A stretch of DNA of 64,000 nt from Enterobacter sp. 10-1. Lineage in GTDB: Bacteria > Pseudomonadota > Gammaproteobacteria > Enterobacterales > Enterobacteriaceae. Made by a program: the position numbers and the translations under genes. Shown piece by piece: positions 10,226-22,290 of this stretch (its first letter is position 1; the number at the start of each line of letters is the position of its first letter). Location: NCBI GenBank assembly GCA_002270295.1, contig NISF01000003.1, positions 372,001-436,000 on the forward strand, given 5' to 3'. A model generated the notes under the pieces. The model did not search any database. It was given only the letters and a program-made list of their open reading frames with translations, and was not told where the DNA came from.

Positions 10226-11139
<914 letters not shown>

Positions 11140-11158
11140 CCCCCAGCGACCAAAAATT

Positions 11159-11229
11159 GGATTGTTACTGCATAACGCAGGCAAAACCTGAGCGCGACGC
11201 CATCCGGCGTTGTTCTCGGGTTTTTTTTA
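11159..11229 (+). promoter_or_regulatory. BglG-type antiterminator and terminator before bglF
   Basis: The RAT at 11159-11190 (GGATTGTTACTGCATAACGC then AGGCAAAACCTG) closely matches the E. coli bgl sites. It overlaps a terminator with arms AACCTGAG and CTCGGGTT and eight Ts. It lies between the end of bglG and the start of bglF. Confidence 0.9.
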
Positions 11230-11235
11230 TTTTAA

Positions 11236-14553
<3,318 letters not shown>

Positions 14554-14560
14554 GCCGCTC

Positions 14561-14583
14561 GCGGCCCGCATGCGCCGGGCCGC
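14561..14583. terminator. Stem-loop between bglB and the convergent methyltransferase gene
   Basis: A perfect 8-bp GC stem (GCGGCCCG / CGGGCCGC) with a 7-nt loop lies between two convergent genes. There is no T run, so termination here is plausible but not certain. Confidence 0.5.
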
Positions 14584-14590
14584 CTGCCGG

Positions 14591-15325
14591 TTACGCCGGT
14601 TTACGCGCGCGCAGTAAAAAGATCATCGGCCGTTCTTTTTCTTCATCGAGGCCCGGCTGGGCGGCAATTTGCTCCGCCGTCGGCCCCCACTCATCGAGAT
14701 GCTCAATCACGAAGCCGGCGGCAATCAGCAGGTTTATCCAGCTGGCGAGCTTGCGGTGCTGTTTTTTTACCCCATCGGCAAACCAGTTGCTGATGCGCTC
14801 ACCTTCCTGCTGATAGTGGCTGACCGGCCAGCTTTTTTGCCCATCTTCATCTTCCTGCCAGCCCTGACGCAGTGGCGCGGTATAGACCGGATGTTCGGCG
14901 GAAAACACCAGCGTGCCGCCGGCGGTTAACGCCTGATAAACGGTGGCGAACAGCGGGGCCACCTCAGGAAGATAGTGCAGGGCCAGCGAGCTATAGACCA
15001 GTTCGCAGCTGTTGGCGGGCAGCGTCAGCGTTTGCAGATCGGCGCAGCGGTAGTCAATATCCTGACCCACGCTCATTTCGCGCGCGCGGTCGAGCATGCG
15101 GTTGGATAAATCCAGTCCGCTCACCTGCGCCGCCCCGCGATCGCGAGCCCAGCGGCAGAACCAGCCGTAGCCACAGCCGAGATCGACGACCCGCAGGCCG
15201 GATAAAGGCGGCAGCATCTGCTGAATGGCGGCCCACTCGGGCGCGCCGTCAAGGCCCTTTACCGAACGGTCGAGGGTCGCGTATCCGGCGAAAAAGCGCG
15301 GATCGTCGTAAATATTCTGGCTCAT
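14591..15325 (-). CDS. Class I SAM-dependent methyltransferase
   Basis: 244 residues from the ATG at 15325, which has CGGAG upstream; a GTG two codons earlier is less likely. Motif I for S-adenosylmethionine is VVDLGCGYGWFCRWA (about 47-61), followed by the acidic motif II (SGLDLS) and ADLQTLTLP. It belongs to the Methyltransf_11/25 group of small-molecule methyltransferases; the substrate cannot be read from the sequence. It is monocistronic, convergent with bglB and divergent from mdtQ. Confidence 0.82.
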   Translation of the reverse strand: MSQNIYDDPRFFAGYATLDRSVKGLDGAPEWAAIQQMLPPLSGLRVVDLGCGYGWFCRWARDRGAAQVSGLDLSNRMLDRAREMSVGQDIDYRCADLQTLTLPANSCELVYSSLALHYLPEVAPLFATVYQALTAGGTLVFSAEHPVYTAPLRQGWQEDEDGQKSWPVSHYQQEGERISNWFADGVKKQHRKLASWINLLIAAGFVIEHLDEWGPTAEQIAAQPGLDEEKERPMIFLLRARKPA

Positions 15326-15450
15326 GTTCACTCCGTGAATTCATTTATCTATTTTTAACCATCTGATTTGGCTGGCCACACGCTTTACTTAACGGCGCGA
15401 GGGCGATTAACTTATTATAACCGACCCTATTAAGTCATCTGACCTATCTC

Positions 15451-16890
15451 ATGAACCTGAATCCGAGCAAACGTGTCCTCGCCGGGCTGCCCCTGGTCAT
15501 TGCGCTGGCTGGCTGCGCGCCGTCACACGATACCGGCGCCCCGCAGCAGCAGCAGACTCCTGCATCCCATGTGGCTACGGAGCTGCCTGCCAGCGTGAAA
15601 AACGGCTGGCCGCAGGAGAACTGGTGGCAGGATTACCGCGATCCGCAGCTGAACGGCCTGATTCAGCGAGCCTTAGCCAACGCGCCGGATATGCAAATAG
15701 CCGATCGGCGCATCAGGCTGGCGGAAGCTCAGGCGCGTATGTCGCAGGCCAACCTTGGCCCGGAGATGGATTTTTCCGCCAACGTTGAGCGGCAGAAAAT
15801 GTCCTCAGAGGGGCTGATGGGCCCTTTTGCTACCGATACCGATGGCAATACCGGGCCGTGGTACACCAACGGCACCTTCGGCCTGACGGCGGGCTGGGAC
15901 CTGGATCTGTGGGGTAAAAATCGCGCGCTGGTAAAGGCCCGCATCGGCGAAGTGAAGGCTCAGATGGCCGAGCAGGCGCAAACCCGGGAGCTGCTGGCCA
16001 GCAGCGTGGCGCGGCTCTACTGGCAGTGGCAGACCGAGGCGGCGGTGAAGGAGGTGCTGCGGCAGCTGAAGGATGAGCAGAACAATATCGTCAGCGTCGA
16101 TCGGTCGCTGTACCAGCGCGGGATCACCAACTCGGTCGAAGGGGCGCAGAACGATATCAACGTCAGTAAAAACGATCAGCATCTGGCCGATGTGGCCGGC
16201 AGCATGAAGGAGATTGAGGCGCGTCTGATGGCCTTGACCAACGGCCAGAGCCAGGGGCTGAACCTCCGCCCGGCCCCTTTGCCCGCCGTCAGCACGCAAA
16301 TGCCGGGCGAGCTGGGCTACGAGCTGCTGGCGCGCCGCCCGGACCTGCAGGAGGCGCACTGGTATATCGAAGCCTCTTTAAGCGAGGTGGATGCGGCGAA
16401 AGCGGCATTCTATCCGGATATTAACCTGATGGGCTTCCTGCAGCAGGATGCCCTGCACTTAAGCGATCTGTTCCGCCATTCGGCGCAGCAGATGGGGCTC
16501 TCAGCGGGCCTGACGCTGCCGATCTTTGATAGCGGTCGCCTGAACGCCAGCCTGGATATCGTCAGCGAGCAGAACAAGCTGTCGGTGGCAAAGTACAATA
16601 AAGCGGTCGTTGACGCGGTGAACCAGGTGGCGAAGGCGGCAAGCCAGGTTGAGACCCTGATGGAGAAAAACCAGCAGCAGCAGCAGGTCGAAAAAGACGC
16701 CCGGCGGATGGTGGATCTGGCGCAGGAGCGGATGAATGCCGGGCTTCTGCCGGGTTCGAAAGTGAGCATGGCGAAGCTGCCGGCGCTCGAAGAGCGGATT
16801 TCCGCGCTTCGCCTGCACGGCCAGTGGCTCGACGCCAGCATTCAGCTGACCTCCGCGCTGGGCGGCGGCTATCGCCAGGCCGCGAAGTAA
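15451..16890 (+). CDS. mdtQ: Outer membrane efflux lipoprotein, TolC/NodT family
   Basis: 479 residues, intact; in E. coli K-12 the orthologous locus is broken. A lipoprotein signal ends in LAGC, so C22 would be the acylated residue. Two outer-membrane-efflux repeats follow (about 65-260 and 290-475), each with long coiled-coil stretches. It should form the outer membrane channel of a tripartite pump, but no adjacent membrane-fusion protein or inner membrane transporter is present, so its partners must be elsewhere. Assigned as MdtQ from gene order and family. Confidence 0.85.
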   Translation: MNLNPSKRVLAGLPLVIALAGCAPSHDTGAPQQQQTPASHVATELPASVKNGWPQENWWQDYRDPQLNGLIQRALANAPDMQIADRRIRLAEAQARMSQANLGPEMDFSANVERQKMSSEGLMGPFATDTDGNTGPWYTNGTFGLTAGWDLDLWGKNRALVKARIGEVKAQMAEQAQTRELLASSVARLYWQWQTEAAVKEVLRQLKDEQNNIVSVDRSLYQRGITNSVEGAQNDINVSKNDQHLADVAGSMKEIEARLMALTNGQSQGLNLRPAPLPAVSTQMPGELGYELLARRPDLQEAHWYIEASLSEVDAAKAAFYPDINLMGFLQQDALHLSDLFRHSAQQMGLSAGLTLPIFDSGRLNASLDIVSEQNKLSVAKYNKAVVDAVNQVAKAASQVETLMEKNQQQQQVEKDARRMVDLAQERMNAGLLPGSKVSMAKLPALEERISALRLHGQWLDASIQLTSALGGGYRQAAK

Positions 16891-16930
16891 TCCTCTTTTC
16901 CCCGGCGACGACGCTGGCCGAGGTGGCCGC

Positions 16931-17500
16931 TTACTCTTTCCTTTGCGCCTCGCGGCGCTTTAGCCACCAGTGCGCGGCGATCGCCAGCACAACCGCGAGA
17001 ATCAGCCAGATCGCATGCTTGAGATGGCCGTCAAGATGATGCAGCCACGGGCCAATGGCTTCTCCCCCCAGATAGCCGAGCGTGGTAAATAGCAGCGCCC
17101 AGACAATCGCTCCCAGGATATTGAGCGGCAGAAAGACCTTCGGCGGCAGGCGGCTGGCGCCGATCAGCAGCGGCCCGATGATGCGAAAACCGTACATAAA
17201 GCGCGTCCCGATGACGAACAGATAGGGGCGGCGCTGGATCATGCGCTGCGCCTTACGGATCCGCGCCTGCTGGCGGGAAAAGCGTCGCAGCAGCCGGCCG
17301 CCAAAGCGCCTGCCCAGCAGATACAGCAGCTGATCGCCGATCATCCCGCCAAGCGCTACGGAGATGACCACTAGCGGAAACTTCAATAAGCCCTGATGCG
17401 CCGCCACTCCGCCAAGGAGGGTGATAGTTTCGCCTTCCGCTATGCTGCCGATGACCAGCGCAGCGTAACCATAATGGGAAATCAGGTTATTGATATCCAT
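16931..17500 (-). CDS. yohD: YohD, DedA-family membrane protein
   Basis: 189 residues from the ATG at 17500, with a strong GGAGGGAG site 12 bp upstream. It is a DedA/SNARE-associated family protein: five or so hydrophobic segments, with the conserved EGE motif near residue 26 and GTRFMYGFRIIGPLLIGAS around 106-124. DedA proteins act in lipid-carrier or phospholipid flipping and membrane homeostasis. It ends convergently with mdtQ, separated by 40 bp. Confidence 0.9.
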   Translation of the reverse strand: MDINNLISHYGYAALVIGSIAEGETITLLGGVAAHQGLLKFPLVVISVALGGMIGDQLLYLLGRRFGGRLLRRFSRQQARIRKAQRMIQRRPYLFVIGTRFMYGFRIIGPLLIGASRLPPKVFLPLNILGAIVWALLFTTLGYLGGEAIGPWLHHLDGHLKHAIWLILAVVLAIAAHWWLKRREAQRKE

Positions 17501-17738
17501 ACAAAAAATTCTCCCTCCGCGCGGCATCCTTCAGCTAACGCTGGCGCGTGGCCTTGCCAGACCCGGCCGCCAGTCTTAACCATCCTGAATGACGCGACGT
17601 ATTTATCCTAAAGCCTAAGCATACACCCTGGCGCTTAAAATAAGGTTAAGTGCCTTTTTATCGCTGTACATAAAATAATCTCTCAGGGTGAATTATACTT
17701 GTATCACTGCTGTACGAGGCCGTGACAAGGGGGACGCT

Positions 17739-18326
17739 ATGAACCATGTCTGGGGACTTTTCTCTCATCCGAATCAAGAGATGAGCGTTATCAAGAGCGA
17801 AAACGAAACGATTTCGCATCACTACACGCACCACGTGCTGATCATGGCGGCGGTTCCGGTTATCTGCGCGTTTATTGGTACCACGCAGCTGGGCTGGAAC
17901 TTCGGCGATGGCACCGTGATAAAACCGTCGTTGTTCACCGGGCTGGCCTTAGCGGTGCTGTTTTATGCCGTGATGCTGGCCGGGGTGGCGGTGATGGGGC
18001 GGGTTATCTGGTGGATGGCGAGAAGCTATCCGCAGCGACCTTCGCTAAAACGCTGCATGGTGTTTGCCGGCTATGTCGCTACGCCGCTGTTTCTAAGCGG
18101 GATCGTGGCGCTCTATCCGCTGGTGTGGCTATGCGCGTTTGTCGGCACGGTGGCGCTGTTCTACACCGGCTATCTGCTCTATCTCGGGATCCCAACCTTC
18201 CTGAGTATTAATCGTGAAGAGGGGCTAAGCTTTGCCAGCTCCACCCTCGCAATCGGGGTGCTGGTGCTGGAAGTGCTGCTGGCGATAACCGTTATCCTCT
18301 GGGGCTACGGTTACCGGCTTTTCTAA
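17739..18326 (+). CDS. yohC: YohC, Yip1-family inner membrane protein
   Basis: 195 residues, the same length as E. coli YohC, from the ATG at 17739 (AAGGGG upstream). It shows five predicted helices and the conserved N-terminus NHVWGLFSHP, with HHYTHHV near residue 28. The function is not established. It is monocistronic and followed by a perfect 15-bp inverted repeat at 18334. Confidence 0.92.
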   Translation: MNHVWGLFSHPNQEMSVIKSENETISHHYTHHVLIMAAVPVICAFIGTTQLGWNFGDGTVIKPSLFTGLALAVLFYAVMLAGVAVMGRVIWWMARSYPQRPSLKRCMVFAGYVATPLFLSGIVALYPLVWLCAFVGTVALFYTGYLLYLGIPTFLSINREEGLSFASSTLAIGVLVLEVLLAITVILWGYGYRLF

Positions 18327-18333
18327 CAACATA

Positions 18334-18369
18334 CATTGCCAGCATAAATGGATTTTTATGCTGGCAATG
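18334..18369. repeat. Perfect 15-bp inverted repeat after yohC
   Basis: The arms CATTGCCAGCATAAA and its complement are separated by six bases. It starts 8 bp after the yohC stop. There is no T run at the end, so it may be a bidirectional processing or weak termination hairpin. Confidence 0.6.
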
Positions 18370-18502
18370 CAGCATTTGCTCACTATTCTTATTAGCCAGG
18401 CGCGGCTGTGGCGCGGTATGATGGCTTTTGCCAGCGTCGTTTTTGATTCAGCGTCGCAGCGTACGTGTATAACGTGCAAAAATACTTTTCAGAATGCTCA
18501 CC

Positions 18503-19450
18503 ATGCCGAAATTTCGAGTTTCTTTGCTCAGCCTGACTTTGCTACTGGCTGTTCCTTTTGCGCCCCAGGCGATAGCAAAAACCCCCGCGACCGTTCACGC
18601 CATGCAGCCGGATATCGCTTCCGGTAGCGCGATGATTGTCGATCTTGCGAGTAAAAAAATTGTCTACCAGAGCCAGCCGGATCTGGTTCGCCCGATGGCC
18701 TCCATCACCAAAGTGATGACCGCCATGGTGGTACTTGATGCCCATCTGCCGCTGGACGAGATGCTGAGCGTGGACATCAGCCACACCCCCGAAATGAAGG
18801 GCATCTATTCACGCGTGCGCCTGAACAGCCAAATCAGCCGCCGTAACATGCTGCTGCTGGCGCTGATGTCTTCGGAAAACCGAGCCGCCGCGAGCCTCGC
18901 TCACCATTACCCCGGCGGCTATGACGCCTTTATTCGCGCGATGAACGCCAAGGCGCAGGCGCTGGGCATGACCCATACCCGCTACGTCGAGCCGACCGGC
19001 CTGTCGATCCATAACGTCTCGACCGCGCGCGATCTGACTAAGCTGCTGATTGCGACCGAGCAGTATCCGCTGATTGGCCAGCTGAGCACCACCAAAGAGG
19101 ATATGGCCACTTTCGCCCAGCCGGCCTACACGCTGCCGTTCCGTAACACCAACCATCTGGTGTATCGCGATAACTGGAATATTCAGCTGACCAAAACCGG
19201 CTTTACCAACGCTGCGGGCCACTGCCTGATCATGCGCACGGTGATTAATCAGCGCCCGGTGGCGCTGGTGGTGATGGACGCCTTTGGCAAATATACGCAC
19301 TTTGCCGACGCCAGCCGTCTGCGGACGTGGATTGAAACCGGGAAGGTGATGCCGGTGCCGGCTTCTGCTCTGAGCTATAAAAAGCAGCGCGAAGCGCAGA
19401 TGGCGGATGCGATGCTGAAAGGCGGCGCGCAGACCGCGCAGAACGACTAA
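18503..19450 (+). CDS. pbpG: D-alanyl-D-alanine endopeptidase PBP7
   Basis: 315 residues from MPKFRVS, the conserved start; an ATG at 18494 would add three residues. A signal peptide occupies about 1-24 (cleavage near AIA-K). Serine-protease-type penicillin-binding motifs are SITK (near 67), SSEN (near 116) and KTG (near 231), family S11. It cuts D-Ala-DAP cross-links in periplasmic murein during remodelling. A strong bidirectional terminator follows. Confidence 0.94.
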   Translation: MPKFRVSLLSLTLLLAVPFAPQAIAKTPATVHAMQPDIASGSAMIVDLASKKIVYQSQPDLVRPMASITKVMTAMVVLDAHLPLDEMLSVDISHTPEMKGIYSRVRLNSQISRRNMLLLALMSSENRAAASLAHHYPGGYDAFIRAMNAKAQALGMTHTRYVEPTGLSIHNVSTARDLTKLLIATEQYPLIGQLSTTKEDMATFAQPAYTLPFRNTNHLVYRDNWNIQLTKTGFTNAAGHCLIMRTVINQRPVALVVMDAFGKYTHFADASRLRTWIETGKVMPVPASALSYKKQREAQMADAMLKGGAQTAQND

Positions 19451-19497
19451 TCGGCCCCCAAACTCGGCCATAATAAGCGGCCAGTTCGGGGAATTGC

Positions 19498-19544
19498 CCG
19501 GACTGGCGCTTTTGCGCGCTCTGCGCAAGCGCCAGTCCGGTTTT
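19498..19544. terminator. Bidirectional terminator between pbpG and an acetyltransferase gene
   Basis: Perfect 14-bp arms (CCGGACTGGCGCTT and AAGCGCCAGTCCGG) enclose a second GCGC stem. T runs occur on both strands, serving both convergent genes. Confidence 0.88.
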
Positions 19545-19553
19545 CGCCAGAAG

Positions 19554-20108
19554 CTACTCCGGGATCGTCAGGTCGCCGTCGCCAAGCCGACGCTGCATAA
19601 TTAAGGTATCCCGCCAGTCGCCCATCTTGTAGCCCACGCTGCGCAGCTGGCCCGCCACGCTAAAGCCAAATTTTTTGTGGATCGCCAGCGAGCCGGCGTT
19701 ATTGTGCCCGTCGCCGATAATAGCCAGCATTTGCCGCCACGGACCCTGTTCGCACTTCGCGATCAACTGTGACAGCAGGGCGCTGCCGATACCGCGCCCG
19801 CCCATGCCCGACTCGACGTAAATCGACTCTTCGAGGGTGTAGCGATAGGCGGGGCGAGGGCGGTAAAAGGTGGCGTAGCAGTAGCCGACAATGCTCCCAC
19901 GCCACAGCGCCACCAGCCACGGCAGCCCGTTGTCGCGTACGGTTTTAATCCGCTTGCGCATTTCGTCGACGGTGGGGGGAATATCCTCAAAGGAGGCGCG
20001 TCCGTTCAGCACGTGCCAGACGTACAGCGCGGCGATGGCGTGAGCATCATCGGGCAGGGCTTCGCGGATTTCTAATTCAGCGCTGTGTAACATATCCGCT
20101 TCGGACAT
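19554..20108 (-). CDS. GNAT acetyltransferase, phosphinothricin N-acetyltransferase-like
   Basis: 184 residues from the ATG at 20108, preceded by AAGGAG. The GNAT fold is evident: acceptor-side WHVLNGRASFEDIPPT near residue 31, the acetyl-CoA pyrophosphate loop SGMGGRGIGSALL (about 114-126) and NAGSLAIHKKFGF near 144-156. The closest known type is phosphinothricin acetyltransferase/YncA (methionine sulfoximine or sulfone detoxification). The physiological substrate is unknown. Confidence 0.83.
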   Translation of the reverse strand: MSEADMLHSAELEIREALPDDAHAIAALYVWHVLNGRASFEDIPPTVDEMRKRIKTVRDNGLPWLVALWRGSIVGYCYATFYRPRPAYRYTLEESIYVESGMGGRGIGSALLSQLIAKCEQGPWRQMLAIIGDGHNNAGSLAIHKKFGFSVAGQLRSVGYKMGDWRDTLIMQRRLGDGDLTIPE

Positions 20109-20261
20109 GGTGGGGCTCCTTAAGCCAGGTTTACCGGAGACGCGTTTTCTTCGGCATGCAGCGTAATACATAACCCCGGTAGATGAATAGCCCTTCGGCC
20201 CACCCGCCCGCTGGCGACGGATAAGCCGAATGGGTTCGGCGGTTGGCCTCTGCTGCTGCGC

Positions 20262-21998
20262 CTACGAGGCGCTGCCGTCGCTCTCCTGGCGCTCGCCCCA
20301 GTATTTTTGCTTGCTGGTTTTGCCGATCCCCGGGTTCATGCTGTTGGTCGGGTCGTTCTGGCGGTAGAACTGCTTTAAGCTCTCCGGCGCTTCGTAAAGA
20401 TGCCCGACGTTGTGCTCGGCGGGATACTGCGCGCCGCGCTCTTTTAACAGCGCCAGCATTTTCTCCTTCAGCTCGTGGGCATCCACGCCTTTCTTGACGA
20501 TGTAATCCTGGTGGAAGACGTGGCACATAAAGTGGCCGTAGTAGAGCTTATAGACCAGCTGGTCGTCGATGTCGGGCGGCAGATGCTCAAACCACTCGGT
20601 GTCGTTGCGGCGCAGCGCGATATCCAGCGCCAGAATATCCTCCACCTCGTCGGCGTGAACGGCCTGGTAGCGAATGGCGGCCCCCGCCGCGGCGAAGCGG
20701 TGCAGGAACGCCTTGCTGCCTTCTTCCGCCGTACAGACAAAGAAATCGCCCTCGGCCTGTTTAAAGTACTCCGTCAGCCACGCCTGGGCTTCCTCGACGC
20801 CGTCGCCCGCCATCTTCAGCAGCAGGTGATGCTCATATTTATCGCGCCAGGTTTTCATTCGCTCCGGCAGGTGCGCCGGGAAAACGTGACCGATCTTTTG
20901 CATAAAGCGGTCGGTGAAGTGCGGTTTAAACAGCGATACCTTCTCCAGAAGCGCATCGGTGCGGCCCTTCATGGTGAAGAAGAACGGCATTTTGTCGGTG
21001 CCGAGCTTGTCGATCATCAGGAAGGTGTCTTTGCCGTAGCGCTCGGCGATATCGTAGATATCGCGGTGCATATATTCCCCCGCCACCGGCAGATTTTTAA
21101 ATTCAGCAAGAATATGACGACGGATTTCGGTCAGCACTTCAGGCCTGTTGCTGCCGATGTAAAACACCTGCTGGCGCTTTTCCGCCGGGAAGGTGTCCAG
21201 ACGGGCGGCAAAGACCGCCAGCTTGCCGGCGCAGCCCGAAGACTCAAACAGGCGATCGGGGTCGGCGTTGTAGCGCGCCGGCGTGTCGGCGGTGACGTCG
21301 CGTACGCGGGTGACGTAATCATGATCGTGGGCGTGGCGGCCGTCGTGAAGGACGTCTTCATCTTTAATTCGATCGTCGTCGAGGCTGCTGAGGATCTGCT
21401 CCGGGGTGCTGCCGAGGTCGATGCCCAGATGGTTAACGAGGCGCAGCTTGCCCTGCTCATCAATCTGCGCAAACAGCGACATCTCGGTATAGGCCGGGCC
21501 GCGCTGGACCAGCGAGCCGCCGGAGTTATTGCAGATGCCGCCGATAACCGATGCGCCGATGCAGGAGGAGCCAATCACCGAGTGCGGCTCGCGGCCAAAC
21601 GGCTTCAGCGCTTTCTCCAGCGAATAGAGCGTGGTGCCCGGGAATGCCAGCACCTGCTCGCCTTTACCCAGCAGATGCAGCTTGTCCAGGCGCAGGGTGC
21701 TGATAATCACGATGTCGCGATCGTAATCGTTGCCGTTCGGGGTGGAGCCTTCGGTGAGGCCGGTATTCGCAGCCTGCATTAAAATAATTTTATCGGCTTC
21801 CACGCAGGCGCTCAGCACCCGCCAGAGTTCCAGCAGCGTTCCGGGAAAGACCACGGCCAGCGCATCGCCGTGGCCGGAACGAAACCCTTTGCGATAGCGC
21901 TGGGTTTTTGCCGGGTCGGTTAGCAGGTGCGAGGAGCCAACCAGTCTCGCCAGCTCGGTCAGAAAAGCGTTGTTATGTGGTGTTGCTGCAGATGACAT
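20262..21998 (-). CDS. dld: Quinone-dependent D-lactate dehydrogenase
   Basis: 578 residues from the ATG at 21998 (MSSAATPHNN), close to the 571 of E. coli Dld; the long in-frame upstream extension is not protein-like. It has an FAD-binding PCMH domain at about 35-215 (ANTGLTEGSTPNG, SSCIGASVIGGICNNSGGSLVQRGPAYTEM), then the Dld-specific membrane-binding and C-terminal domains. It oxidises D-lactate to pyruvate at the inner face of the membrane, passing electrons to quinone. It is divergent from bglX. Confidence 0.94.
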   Translation of the reverse strand: MSSAATPHNNAFLTELARLVGSSHLLTDPAKTQRYRKGFRSGHGDALAVVFPGTLLELWRVLSACVEADKIILMQAANTGLTEGSTPNGNDYDRDIVIISTLRLDKLHLLGKGEQVLAFPGTTLYSLEKALKPFGREPHSVIGSSCIGASVIGGICNNSGGSLVQRGPAYTEMSLFAQIDEQGKLRLVNHLGIDLGSTPEQILSSLDDDRIKDEDVLHDGRHAHDHDYVTRVRDVTADTPARYNADPDRLFESSGCAGKLAVFAARLDTFPAEKRQQVFYIGSNRPEVLTEIRRHILAEFKNLPVAGEYMHRDIYDIAERYGKDTFLMIDKLGTDKMPFFFTMKGRTDALLEKVSLFKPHFTDRFMQKIGHVFPAHLPERMKTWRDKYEHHLLLKMAGDGVEEAQAWLTEYFKQAEGDFFVCTAEEGSKAFLHRFAAAGAAIRYQAVHADEVEDILALDIALRRNDTEWFEHLPPDIDDQLVYKLYYGHFMCHVFHQDYIVKKGVDAHELKEKMLALLKERGAQYPAEHNVGHLYEAPESLKQFYRQNDPTNSMNPGIGKTSKQKYWGERQESDGSAS

Positions 21999-22290
21999 GA
22001 TCCACTCCTTGTGGTGGGACAAAAAACTCTGCACTAAGAATAGCGCTTTGTATGACAATTTGGTGTATGAATGTTTCGAAAAATCAGAGCAGAAGCCGAG
22101 CTTTCTACAGGCGTCTCGCCTATGTTTATGGCAAACTGCGGTTTTTATTATACTTGTCGTCTTACAAGCTGCGCGCGCCGCCAGCCTCGCCCTGTGCGGG
22201 CCGGCGCCGGGACGATGAGTCCCCCGGCTCGAAATTGATAGAGTATAGGTTTCGCCAAAATCCTCGCTACTGGAAGAAAGAGAGATAACC
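21999..22290. promoter_or_regulatory. Divergent dld-bglX promoter region with a GntR-type dyad
   Basis: The 292-bp gap contains no gene. TTGTATGACAA at 22048-22058 resembles FCD/GntR-type sites (TTGT-N3-ACAA), and CTTGTCGTCTTACAAG lies about 100 bp downstream. They may control dld; this is a motif-level suggestion only. Confidence 0.35.
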
